From assembly GCF_038396615.1 (NCBI RefSeq), contig NZ_CP121689.1, positions 248,001 through 312,000 of the forward strand: 64,000 nt of DNA. The letters run 5' to 3'. Both the position numbers and the translations under genes were made by a program. How positions within the stretch are numbered: the stretch's first letter is position 1; every line of letters starts with the position of its first letter. The notes under the pieces are model-generated. The model had not been told where the DNA came from and did not search any database. It saw only the letters and a program-made list of their open reading frames with translations. Origin of the DNA: Thermatribacter velox (GTDB taxonomy: Bacteria > Atribacterota > Atribacteria > Atribacterales > Thermatribacteraceae). Shown here in pieces: positions 57,146 through 64,000 of this stretch.

Positions 57146-58124
57146 AGTGAAAGGCCTTTCCAAAGTTTTTACTCTGGGTAGTTTCTTATCTCGAGTTCGC
57201 ATCAAAGCTGTGGATGAAGTTACTTTTTCCATACAGAGTGCCGAAATTTTCACCCTTGCTGGGGAGAGCGGATGTGGCAAGACAACTACTGCCAGGATGA
57301 TTCTGGGTTTTGAAACCCCTACTTCAGGCAAAATACTTTTTAGGGGAGAGGATGTGGAGGGATTTAGAAACCGGAGGAAATGGTTCCTCCAGGTGCAGGC
57401 AGTTTTCCAGAATCCCTTCGAGACTTTCAATCCTTTGCGAAGAGTAGAAAGTTATTTCTTTGAAACGGTGCATAACTTTGATTTGGCAGCTACTCCCCCA
57501 GAAGCATACTCTTTAATCGATGAAAAGCTAAAGGCAGTTGGCCTTTCCTTGCAGGAGATTTCCGGCAAATACCCCAGTGAGTTTTCCGGCGGTCAATTGC
57601 AAAGGGCTTCCATAGCCCGGGCACTGCTTGCCAATCCTTCTCTTCTTATTGCTGATGAGCCGGTTTCTATGGTTGATGCGTCGTTGCGCATGTCTATCGT
57701 TAACCTTTTTCGGAAACTCTGCGACAATTTTGGCGTCAGTGTGCTCTATATCACCCATGACCTTGCTACCGCCTATTACATCAGTGACCGAATTGGAATT
57801 ATGTTTCGGGGCAACCTGGTTGAAATGGGGCCAACTGAGAAAGTGCTTGGAGACCCAAAACATCCCTACACGAAGCTACTCTTGAATTCCATCCCCCAGC
57901 CGGATCCCAGAATGCGGTATAGAACCACTATCCAACTTCTTGAGGAACAAGAGGAGTACCTTTTGGAAGGTTGCAAATTTGCAAACCGCTGCCCGGAAAA
58001 GGGAAAGCTATGCTCTGAAGAAATGCCTGCTGAGACCTTTGTTGATGGAAGGATGGTCAGGTGTCATCTTTATGGCCCTGATGGGGATAATCTCCCTGAG
58101 AGGCAGGGAATAAAAAGGAGGTAA
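57129..58124 (+). CDS. Opp/Dpp-type ABC transporter ATPase F
   Basis: 331 aa partner ATPase. Walker A GESGCGKTT near residue 45, signature FSGGQLQRASIARALLANP near 152, Walker B LLIADEPVSMVDASLR near 172, switch ITHDLATAYYISD near 208, C-terminal CKFANRCPEKGKLC near 285. ATG 8 nt after GGAGG. It precedes the GH3 gene by 6 bases, tying uptake to hydrolysis. Confidence 0.93.
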   Translation: MGPLLEVKGLSKVFTLGSFLSRVRIKAVDEVTFSIQSAEIFTLAGESGCGKTTTARMILGFETPTSGKILFRGEDVEGFRNRRKWFLQVQAVFQNPFETFNPLRRVESYFFETVHNFDLAATPPEAYSLIDEKLKAVGLSLQEISGKYPSEFSGGQLQRASIARALLANPSLLIADEPVSMVDASLRMSIVNLFRKLCDNFGVSVLYITHDLATAYYISDRIGIMFRGNLVEMGPTEKVLGDPKHPYTKLLLNSIPQPDPRMRYRTTIQLLEEQEEYLLEGCKFANRCPEKGKLCSEEMPAETFVDGRMVRCHLYGPDGDNLPERQGIKRR

Positions 58125-58130
58125 GTCAAG

Positions 58131-60407
58131 ATGGGCAAAACATCCGAACTGGTACGTGATTTACTTTCTCGAATGACTCTTGAGGAAAAAGTAGCCCAGC
58201 TTTGCGCAGTGCATTCTAATCGCCTTACCGAAAACGGGAAATTTTCGCCGACTAAAGCCCGGGAGTTGCTCAAAAATGGCATTGGCCAGATAACTCGTTT
58301 GGTTGGCGATCCTGAAGCCGATCCTCGGCAGGCAGTAGAACTTGGCAATGAAATCCAGCGCTTCTTAAGAGAAGAAACGCGGTTGGGTATTCCGGCTATG
58401 ATCCATGAAGAGTGCTTAAGTGGATTGATGATGAGAGGAGCTACTGTTTTCCCCCAGGCTATCGCGTTGGGGAGCACTTTCTCGCCGGAGCTTGTAGAGA
58501 GAATGACCACTACCATCCGTAAGAAAATGCGTGCGCTGGGGGTTCATCAGGGCCTGGCTCCGGTGCTTGATATTCCTCGAGATCCCCGCTGGGGAAGGAC
58601 CGAAGAGACTTTTGGCGAAGATCCCTACCTGGTTTCCCGGATGGGTGCTGCGTACATCAGGGGCTTGCAAGGGGAAGACTTGCGCCAGGGGGTTGTAGCT
58701 ACTGCTAAACATTTTACTGCTTACGGCATTTCTGAAGGGGGTCGCAACCTTGGTCCTGCTCGGGTAGGGGAACGTGAATTGCGTGAGGTTTTTCTTTTCC
58801 CCTTTGAGGTGGCCGTTCGGGAAGCTGGAGTATGCTCTATCATGAACGCCTATCACGATATAGATGGTGTTCCCTGTGCTGCTTCTTATTTTTTGTTGAC
58901 CAGAATACTTCGTGAGGAGTGGGGATTTGAAGGCATTGTGGTTTCAGATTACAATGCAGTACGCATGCTTGAGAACTTTCACCGAGTAGCCCGGGATGCA
59001 AAAGAAGCAGCCATAAAGGCTCTTCAAGCTGGAATAGACATAGAGCTTCCCGATATTGATTGTTACCAGTTTATCGTTGATGCTGTACGCGAAGGCATGT
59101 TAAGCGAAAAAGTCGTTGATGAAGCAGTGCGAAGGGTTCTCAATGTTAAGTTTGAGCTGGGGCTTTTTGAAGAAGAGATGGTTACCGTGCAAAGTGAAAA
59201 AGTTGTTCAAGTTTTGGATACCGAAGAAGAGCGTGCTCTGGCCCGAGAAATAGCCTGTGCTTCAATGGTTCTTTTGAGAAACGACGGAGTGCTTCCGCTC
59301 AGTAAAGACGTGAAAAGCATAGCAGTGATTGGCCCCAATGCGGCGGAGAAAATTAACCTCCACGGAGATTACAGCTACAGTGCACATATTCCCAGTGTCC
59401 AGGCCTGGAAAGGCAAGGAGGCCGTCTGGAAGGAATGGGTTAAGACAGTGAGTGTCCTTGAAGGCATTAAAAACAAAGTTTCTCCTCAAACCGAGGTTTT
59501 ATATGCAAGAGGATGTGATTTGGGCGATGACTCGCGGGATGGGTTTCAGGAAGCCCTAAACGTTGCCCAGCAAGCGGAAGTGATTATAGCAGTCATGGGT
59601 GAACGAAGTGGACTTTTCAAACAGTCTATTTCGGGTGAAGGAAGCGACCGTACAGAGCTTACCCTTCCTGGAGTGCAGAGAGAGCTGCTCAGAGAGCTTA
59701 AAAAACTTGAAAAACCAATAGTTTTGGTTCTTGTCAATGGGCGGCCTCTGGAGCTTGGGTGGGAAGCGGAAAATCTTTCTGCCATTCTTGAAGCCTGGTA
59801 TCCTGGGGAAGAGGGCGGAAATGCTGTGGCTGATGTGCTTTTTGGTGACTACAACCCAGCTGGAAGGCTGCCGATTTCTTTCCCAAAGAAAGTGGGACAA
59901 ATACCTGTTTACTATAACCGGAAATCCACCGCTTTCAGCGAGTATATTGAAACTGATGCTCGGGCACTTTTCCCGTTTGGGTACGGTCTAAGCTATACGC
60001 GTTTTGAGTACCAGGACCTTCAGATTCAACCTGACCGGGTCACTTCTCTGGAGGGTGTTAAGATACGCTTTCGGGTGAAAAATACTGGCAGGATTGCCGG
60101 GGATGAAGTGGTACAGCTCTACATCAGAGACGTTGTGTCTTCTTTGGTCCGGCCGAGTAAAGAGTTAAAAGGATTTAAACGTATTCACCTTGAAGCTGGA
60201 GAAGAGCGCACCGTTACCTTTACGCTTTATCCCGAGCAGCTCGCCTTTTATGATGAGCATATGCGTTTTGTGGTGGAACCGGGCGTTTTTGAAGTGCTGG
60301 TAGGTGCTTCTTCAGAAGATATAAAGTTACAGGGTACTTTTGAAGTTGTCAGAGAGCAAGTGATTACCAAATATCGGCATTTTGCAAGTAAAGTGGAAGT
60401 ACTTTAA
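58131..60407 (+). CDS. GH3 family glycosidase, beta-glucosidase or beta-xylosidase
   Basis: 758 aa cytoplasmic enzyme. N-terminal TIM-barrel domain (APVLDIPRDPRWGRTEETFG near 143; GLQGEDLRQGVVATAKHFTA near 178), nucleophile Asp in GIVVSDYNAV near residue 276, second alpha/beta sandwich domain (SMVLLRNDGVLPLSKDVKSI near 380; GRPLELGWEAENLSAILEAW near 537), and a C-terminal fibronectin-III-like domain (IQPDRVTSLEGVKIRFRVKN). ATG after AAGGAGG. Final step for the oligosaccharide imported by the preceding transporter. Glucoside versus xyloside specificity is not decidable here. Confidence 0.93.
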   Translation: MGKTSELVRDLLSRMTLEEKVAQLCAVHSNRLTENGKFSPTKARELLKNGIGQITRLVGDPEADPRQAVELGNEIQRFLREETRLGIPAMIHEECLSGLMMRGATVFPQAIALGSTFSPELVERMTTTIRKKMRALGVHQGLAPVLDIPRDPRWGRTEETFGEDPYLVSRMGAAYIRGLQGEDLRQGVVATAKHFTAYGISEGGRNLGPARVGERELREVFLFPFEVAVREAGVCSIMNAYHDIDGVPCAASYFLLTRILREEWGFEGIVVSDYNAVRMLENFHRVARDAKEAAIKALQAGIDIELPDIDCYQFIVDAVREGMLSEKVVDEAVRRVLNVKFELGLFEEEMVTVQSEKVVQVLDTEEERALAREIACASMVLLRNDGVLPLSKDVKSIAVIGPNAAEKINLHGDYSYSAHIPSVQAWKGKEAVWKEWVKTVSVLEGIKNKVSPQTEVLYARGCDLGDDSRDGFQEALNVAQQAEVIIAVMGERSGLFKQSISGEGSDRTELTLPGVQRELLRELKKLEKPIVLVLVNGRPLELGWEAENLSAILEAWYPGEEGGNAVADVLFGDYNPAGRLPISFPKKVGQIPVYYNRKSTAFSEYIETDARALFPFGYGLSYTRFEYQDLQIQPDRVTSLEGVKIRFRVKNTGRIAGDEVVQLYIRDVVSSLVRPSKELKGFKRIHLEAGEERTVTFTLYPEQLAFYDEHMRFVVEPGVFEVLVGASSEDIKLQGTFEVVREQVITKYRHFASKVEVL

Positions 60408-60421
60408 GCGAGGTGAAATGT

Positions 60422-60808
60422 ATGGGCGCTTTATCCTGGAAAGGTTTGCACCACGTGGCAATTTTTACCCGGGATATGGAGGAGAGCCTGCGTTTTTATG
60501 GCGAGGTTTTGGGGTTTAAAGTTACAGAGCGCTTTTACGATGAGGGTGAAAAAGCAGATATAGCTTTTCTGGATTTGGGGAATACGTTGCTTGAGATCAT
60601 TGCACCCTCGGATGATGAGTGGTCGCATTCTTCTTCTTTCCATATAGCACTCCAGGTGGAAGATGCGAGCAAAACTTTCGCAGCGCTCCAAGCGAAGGGG
60701 ATACCGGTTGTTCTTCCCTTAACTGAGACGCATGGTTTCCGTTACGCTTATTTTGCAGGACCTATGCAGGAGACTCTGGAGATAGTGGAGCCACCGAAAA
60801 AACCTTGA
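60422..60808 (+). CDS. VOC/glyoxalase-superfamily protein
   Basis: 128 aa. One glyoxalase-type half-barrel pair: GLHHVAIFTRDMEESLRFYG near residue 7, DIAFLDLGNTLLEII near 43, and a final GPMQETLEIVEP. Metal-ligand candidates are His near 9, Glu near 52 and Glu near 121. Dioxygenase, lyase or isomerase activity cannot be chosen. ATG 60422 has GAGGTG at 6 nt; a GTG at 60413 is too close. Last gene of the GH3 operon before a terminator. Confidence 0.85.
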   Translation: MGALSWKGLHHVAIFTRDMEESLRFYGEVLGFKVTERFYDEGEKADIAFLDLGNTLLEIIAPSDDEWSHSSSFHIALQVEDASKTFAALQAKGIPVVLPLTETHGFRYAYFAGPMQETLEIVEPPKKP

Positions 60809-60824
60809 GGTTGATAAGGGGCTG

Positions 60825-60861
60825 AGGCCACGTCTTAAGACGTGGCCTTTTGGTTGTTTTT
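60825..60861 (+). terminator. rho-independent terminator
   Basis: Perfect 12-bp stem with arms AGGCCACGTCTT and AAGACGTGGCCT (60825-60848), followed by TTTTGGTTGTTTTT. It ends the long transporter/GH3 operon. Confidence 0.92.
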
Positions 60862-60882
60862 CTGAGAGTGGAGGATTATACT
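60854..60882 (+). promoter_or_regulatory. putative promoter of the PEBP-like gene
   Basis: TTGTTT (60854-60859), 17-bp spacer, TATACT (60877-60882). The -35 overlaps the terminator tail. Confidence 0.55.
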
Positions 60883-60922
60883 GGAAGTGCGAGCTGCTGC
60901 CCAGTAAGGAGGTTGGTCTGAC

Positions 60923-61513
60923 GTGAAGAGACTGGGCTGGTTAGTTTTGCTTTTGCCTCTTTTGAGTGGTTTCGGGTTGCTTGCCCAGGAGGGGATACCC
61001 ATTTTCACGCTGAAAAGCGAGGCATTTTCCCAGGGGAGTGAAATCCCACTCGAGTATACCTGTTTAGGGGAAAATCTCTCTCCTCCCCTTTGCTGGGAAA
61101 ATTTACCCGAGGGTACCAGGAGTTTGGTGTTAATTTGCGAAGATCCTGATGCCCCGCGAGGTATTTTTACGCACTGGGTCCTTTACAACATTCCTCCTTC
61201 GCTTTCCGCCTTACCCAAAGGTGTGGGCAAAATCAACGAAGCAGTTATTATGGAACACATCTTTCAAGGTAAAAACGACTTTGGAAAATTGGGTTATGGG
61301 GGTCCTTGCCCTCCACCTGGCAAGCCACACCGCTACTTTTTCAGGCTGATAGCCCTTGATACAGAACTGCCCCAAGAAGCTGGTTTGACCAGAAAGCAGG
61401 TTCTGGAGCTTATTAAAGGCCATATTCTTGGAGAGGCCCAGCTCATGGGTATGTTTGGCCGGGTCAGTCTGGGCAAGTTTTTGAAAGGCTTCCTGAAAGC
61501 AAAGCTTTTGTGA
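60923..61513 (+). CDS. exported YbhB/YbcL-type PEBP (Raf-kinase-inhibitor-like) protein
   Basis: 196 aa with a signal peptide (LGWLVLLLPLLSGFGLLAQE). Family motifs: FSQGSEIPLEYTCLGENLSP near residue 35, LVLICEDPDAPRGIFTHWVL near 67, GYGGPCPPPGKPHRYFFRLI near 124. Phosphatidylethanolamine-binding-fold proteins bind anionic ligands; bacterial roles are poorly known. GTG start 10 nt after AAGGAGG. Monocistronic. Confidence 0.9.
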   Translation: MKRLGWLVLLLPLLSGFGLLAQEGIPIFTLKSEAFSQGSEIPLEYTCLGENLSPPLCWENLPEGTRSLVLICEDPDAPRGIFTHWVLYNIPPSLSALPKGVGKINEAVIMEHIFQGKNDFGKLGYGGPCPPPGKPHRYFFRLIALDTELPQEAGLTRKQVLELIKGHILGEAQLMGMFGRVSLGKFLKGFLKAKLL

Positions 61514-61540
61514 CGACCTGAAAGTTCTTTTGCTTTTGGG

Positions 61541-61861
61541 TTATTTTTTATATTTTTCGGGGTGAGGAGCCTTAACTACAAAGAACTCCAGGGGTTCCTC
61601 GCCTTCGTTTTCTATCAGCATTCTGGTATGATAGGGTATCTGAAGTATGCTTCCCCGGGAGTACCGCCCTTTTTCACCTTCCAGAGAGAGGCTCATTTCA
61701 CCCTGGATGATTATCAGGTAAACGTTAGAGTTACTGTGATGTTCAGGTACTTTTTCTCCTGAAGGAAGGATTATGTGGTTGATTTGTGCTTCTTCCTGGT
61801 CAACAATGCGCTCGATTAACTTTCCTTCTTGAGAGGAGAAATGATAAACTTTAGGTTTCAT
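61541..61861 (-). CDS. small cupin-domain protein
   Basis: 106 aa single cupin barrel. Motif 1 is seen as LPSGEKVPEHHSNSNVYLII near residue 33 (His pair and Glu-like positions) and motif 2 as YSRGSILQIPYHTRMLIEN near 68. Likely binds a metal and a small sugar or acid. ATG 61861 has GAGGTG at 5 nt, preferred over an upstream in-frame ATG. Convergent to the PEBP gene, 27 bases apart. Confidence 0.85.
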   Translation of the reverse strand: MKPKVYHFSSQEGKLIERIVDQEEAQINHIILPSGEKVPEHHSNSNVYLIIIQGEMSLSLEGEKGRYSRGSILQIPYHTRMLIENEGEEPLEFFVVKAPHPEKYKK

Positions 61862-61940
61862 AGGGCACCTCATCTTTAAGTTTTTAAGGATTTTAGCATG
61901 TTTTGGACTTTGTAAGGTTAAAGTTTCTGCAAAATTTCTG

Positions 61941-62702
61941 TCACAGTTCTATTTCAGCTACTGAGGGGACCACCCGGGTTGGACGGTATGGAAAGTGGGA
62001 AACGTCTTCAGGTCTGGTCACCCCACTTAAAACCAGAATGGTTTCCATGCCTGCTTCCAGTCCCACCCGAACGTCGGTATCCATGCGGTCACCAATCATC
62101 ACTGCATTTTCTGAATGCTCGTCGAGGTATCTCAAAGCAGCACGTAGAATAAGGGGGTTGGGTTTTCCTACGAAATAGGGAGCATATCCTGTGGCCTTTT
62201 CAAGGAGTGCCGCTACCGCTCCACAGGCGGGAACAATTCCTTCTTTACCCGGACCTGAGGGATCAGGATTGGTGGCAATAAAAGGCACGCCGGAAGCAAT
62301 GAGCTGGCAGGCGCGGATTATTTTATCGTAAGGATAATGTTCCATTTCTCCAAGTACCACGAAATCAGGCCGGTAATCAGTGAAAGAGTAACCTACTTCA
62401 TTCAAGGCTTGATAGAGACCAGTACCCCCCAAGACAAAGGCAGAGCCCTTTGGTTTTTGCTTGCTCAGGAAATGTGCGGCAGCCATTGCACTGCTGAAGA
62501 AGCGTTCAGCTTCAATGTCAATGCCTGCCCGACTCATTCTGTGCTGCAAGTCAAAGGGGGTATACTGGGAATTATTGGTGAGAACCAGAAACTTGTATTC
62601 TTTTTCCCTCAGCTTTTCTATAAACTCTCTGGCACCCGGTATAGCCCGGTCTCCGTAAACCAGCACGCCGTCCATATCGATAAGGAAGGCCTTTTTGTTC
62701 AT
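61941..62702 (-). CDS. HAD-superfamily phosphatase, NagD/subfamily IIA
   Basis: 253 aa. Motif I FLIDMDGVLVYGD near residue 7 with catalytic Asp pair, motif II LTNNSQYTP near 41, VGKPNPLILRAAL near 178 (motif III Lys) and motif IV MIGDRMDTDVRVGLEAGM near 200. Dephosphorylates small phosphoesters, possibly sugar phosphates. ATG after GGGAGG. A TATAAT on the minus strand (62732-62737) may be its -10. Confidence 0.92.
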   Translation of the reverse strand: MNKKAFLIDMDGVLVYGDRAIPGAREFIEKLREKEYKFLVLTNNSQYTPFDLQHRMSRAGIDIEAERFFSSAMAAAHFLSKQKPKGSAFVLGGTGLYQALNEVGYSFTDYRPDFVVLGEMEHYPYDKIIRACQLIASGVPFIATNPDPSGPGKEGIVPACGAVAALLEKATGYAPYFVGKPNPLILRAALRYLDEHSENAVMIGDRMDTDVRVGLEAGMETILVLSGVTRPEDVSHFPYRPTRVVPSVAEIEL

Positions 62703-63483
62703 TTTTGCCTCCCGGAAGCGATTTTTGCTTAATTATACTATAGCAGAGTGTTTTAAGGCGCTGGATCGGGGGTAAATGACATGTTGATTAAGATGTAGGA
62801 AAAGCAAGTATTCTGGAAAAGGTCAAGTGAAGCCCAAAAGGGAGGTTATCGGAGACTCTGTTTTTTATTGAGATTGGGGAGTGAGTGAGCGTTGTGCACT
62901 ACATTGCAAGGGGAAACCCACACCAGACGTGGGTTTCCGTTAGCACCTTTTTGCTTTTCTTGGTATAAATTATCAACCAGTTCTACCTCTACTTGATAGC
63001 AAATATTTTTTCTTTCTCAAAAACTTCAAAAGGTGAAGCATGTCGTAGCTTCTTTATTGGTGGTCAGCCAGTACCTTGTTCATTCCCGTGAGTTTGCGGT
63101 CGTTAGTTTGGTTTGTACCTACGCAATCAATTCATTTTTCTTCCATCCGCCGGTTCTATACAGTCTTTTTAGATGGTCCAGAATAGGAGTATGATTTTTG
63201 CAGTTTTCAGGACCGTATGCTTCCTTGAAGATTGCGTTTGGGGGTATGCGGAGTTCGTTTTTGTCAGCACATCTCCTTGAGGAAGGACAACTTTGGGGAT
63301 TATCTTTCCCCCCTTGTTTTACGCTGTTTATATAGTGTTTTTTTGTTCAAGAATATAAATATTGACAAGTTTAAGCCATTCAAGAAGCACGGACTTGGGG
63401 TTTTGGCAACCAAAAAAGAACCCCCAACAGAAAGAGGGCGCTTGCGCTCTCGAGCGGCTTATAAAGCGGGCTTCAGCACTCGC
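62703..63483. other. 780-bp stretch without a supported gene
   Basis: No open frame here has a start, ribosome-binding site and protein-like composition together. Contents seen: a possible -10 for the HAD gene; a hairpin with perfect 10-bp arms GGAAACCCAC (62912-62921) and GTGGGTTTCC (62929-62938); and a minus-strand open frame without start codon ending at 63119 (contains GPENCKNHTPILDHLKRLYR and GGWKKNELIA) that could be a decayed gene end. The frame on the plus strand reaching 63528 reads through the tRNA antisense and is not a gene. Confidence 0.6.
62912..62938. other. hairpin in the gene-free region
   Basis: Perfect 10-bp stem, 7-nt loop. On the plus strand a TTTTT run starts only after 9 bases, so termination is weakly supported; a small RNA end is another possibility. 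Confidence 0.4.
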
Positions 63484-63560
63484 TGGCGCGCCCGGAGGGA
63501 GTCGAACCCCCAACCTACGGATCCGTAGTCCGTTGCTCTATCCAGTTAAGCTACGGGCGC
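63484..63560 (-). tRNA. tRNA-Arg (anticodon ACG)
   Basis: Cloverleaf on the minus strand: acceptor arms GCGCCCG (63554-63560) and CGGGCGC (63488-63494), anticodon stem ACGGA/TCCGT around loop CTACGGA giving anticodon ACG (inosine-modified, reads CGU/C/A), T-arm GGGGGTTCGACTCCC. Discriminator G at 63487 and an encoded CCA at 63484-63486. Confidence 0.96.
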
Positions 63561-63573
63561 ACCTTGCGTGAAA

Positions 63574-63602
63574 AATATACTCCCAAAACCCTTTTTTGTC
63601 AA
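63574..63602 (-). promoter_or_regulatory. promoter of the tRNA-Arg gene
   Basis: Minus strand: TTGACA (63597-63602), 17-bp spacer, TATATT (63574-63579), 13 bases upstream of the mature tRNA 5' end. Confidence 0.85.
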
Positions 63603-63709
63603 CTTGGGTGTTTTTGAGCTGGCACCGGTTTTTTCAGAGTTAAAGATGCGTTAGATAAAAGGGAAGCTATTTTTTTCTTAAAAATTCTGGTCAGGGTTTG
63701 GGAATTGTA

Positions 63710-63738
63710 TTGACATATTACAAAAGTGTATTTATAAT
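63710..63738 (+). promoter_or_regulatory. consensus promoter of the Fur-family gene
   Basis: TTGACA (63710-63715), 17-bp spacer, TATAAT (63733-63738): a perfect sigma-A-type promoter. Confidence 0.93.
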
Positions 63739-63741
63739 AAG

Positions 63742-63758
63742 TTTGTAATGATTACAAA
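63742..63758. promoter_or_regulatory. Fur/PerR-type operator
   Basis: TTTGTAATGATTACAAA, a perfect 8-1-8 palindrome covering the expected transcription start. Its 15-bp core differs in one position per half from the 7-1-7 PerR box as I remember it. Confidence 0.8.
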
Positions 63759-63789
63759 ATAGAATTTATTGTAAAGAGGTAACTGGACA

Positions 63790-64000
63790 GTGTATTCTCA
63801 AAAGCAAATTAAGAAATACTTAACTCAAAAAGGACTACGGCCCTCGCATGTGAGGGTGCAGGTACTCAAGTACTTATTGGAACACCGCACTCACCCCACT
63901 GCTGATGAGATTTTCTCGTCGCTGGTAGAGGAAATGCCTACTCTTTCCAGAACTTCGGTCTACAATGCCTTGCGAGCTTTTGTTGAAGCCGGTTTGGTAA
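63790..64000 (+). CDS. Fur/PerR-family metal-dependent regulator (3' partial)
   Basis: Seventy residues are visible before the window ends. They match the winged-helix N-domain of the Fur family: LTQKGLRPSHVRVQVLKYLL near residues 10-30, HRTHPTADEIFSSLVEEMP near 33-51, and the recognition helix LSRTSVYNALRAFVEAGLV near 53-70. GTG start 9 nt after AGAGGT. The PerR-like palindrome at its promoter suggests an autoregulated peroxide or metal sensor; metal-binding residues lie beyond the window, so Fur, PerR and Zur cannot be separated. Confidence 0.92.
   Translation, partial: MYSQKQIKKYLTQKGLRPSHVRVQVLKYLLEHRTHPTADEIFSSLVEEMPTLSRTSVYNALRAFVEAGLV

Noticed and set aside
63232-63571. Open frames ending in [12 protein letters not shown] and [14 protein letters not shown]
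   Set aside because: These are the well-known artefact of translating antisense to a tRNA gene; they cover the tRNA-Arg at 63484-63560.
1-64000. CRISPR arrays, insertion sequences or prophage genes
   Set aside because: No regularly spaced direct repeats, transposase, integrase or phage structural genes were seen on either strand.

Overview
The window looks like the chromosome of a fermentative, sugar-oligomer-eating, diderm and probably thermophilic bacterium. Evidence: many carbohydrate ABC importers with cytoplasmic glycosidases, split transketolase, strong AAGGAGG ribosome-binding sites, an LptD/OstA-like outer-membrane protein and CsgG-family lipoproteins. The mix would suit Atribacterota or a Thermotogota-like lineage, but this is an inference and no marker gene settles it. 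No insertion sequence, prophage or CRISPR array was seen.

Layout. 1-1585: end of a sugar ABC-importer operon (two permeases, + strand). 1588-8217: a minus-strand operon with its own promoter and operator, encoding LacI repressor, GH4 glycosidase, binding protein, two permeases and a ribokinase-like kinase. 8378-9448: a 5'-truncated phytase-esterase-like gene. 9484-18007: a cell-envelope island (lipoprotein, CsgG-PEGA, CsgG-MORN, two secreted unknown proteins, LptD-like barrel) ending in an SF1 helicase. 18713-22087: split transketolase plus an FGGY sugar kinase behind a strong promoter. 22289-23005: glutamine amidotransferase. 23071-29782: minus-strand beta-glucosidase/ABC importer/URO-D-like/LacI operon with a 32-bp palindromic operator. 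29869-34611: iron-sulfur flavoprotein, then a MarR-controlled heterodimeric ABC exporter. 34655-40512: DUF3842 gene, a candidate attenuator, and larC-cbiM-N-Q-O-larE-larB (nickel import plus nickel-pincer cofactor synthesis, with no larA in view). 40585-52091: an operon for a complex oligosaccharide (unknown 873-aa protein, importer, GH4, GH78 rhamnosidase) and its LacI regulator; both transcription units carry the same operator pair at the same 78-bp spacing. 52299-60861: family-5 binding protein, Opp-type permeases and ATPases, GH3 glycosidase, VOC protein. 60854-64000: PEBP-like protein, cupin, HAD phosphatase, a non-coding stretch, tRNA-Arg(ACG), and the start of a Fur/PerR-family gene with a perfect promoter and palindrome.

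How it works together: oligosaccharides are imported by binding-protein ABC systems, hydrolysed inside the cell by GH1, GH3, GH4 and GH78 enzymes (none has a signal peptide), and passed to sugar kinases and transketolase. Three complete LacI modules control these units locally. Two cross-operon patterns stand out: a GC-rich stem-loop between every complete binding-protein gene and its first permease gene, and a LacI-type palindrome touching or flanking each LacI promoter. The least explained parts are the envelope island, the 873-aa protein, and the DUF3842/lar operon with its attenuator-like leader.
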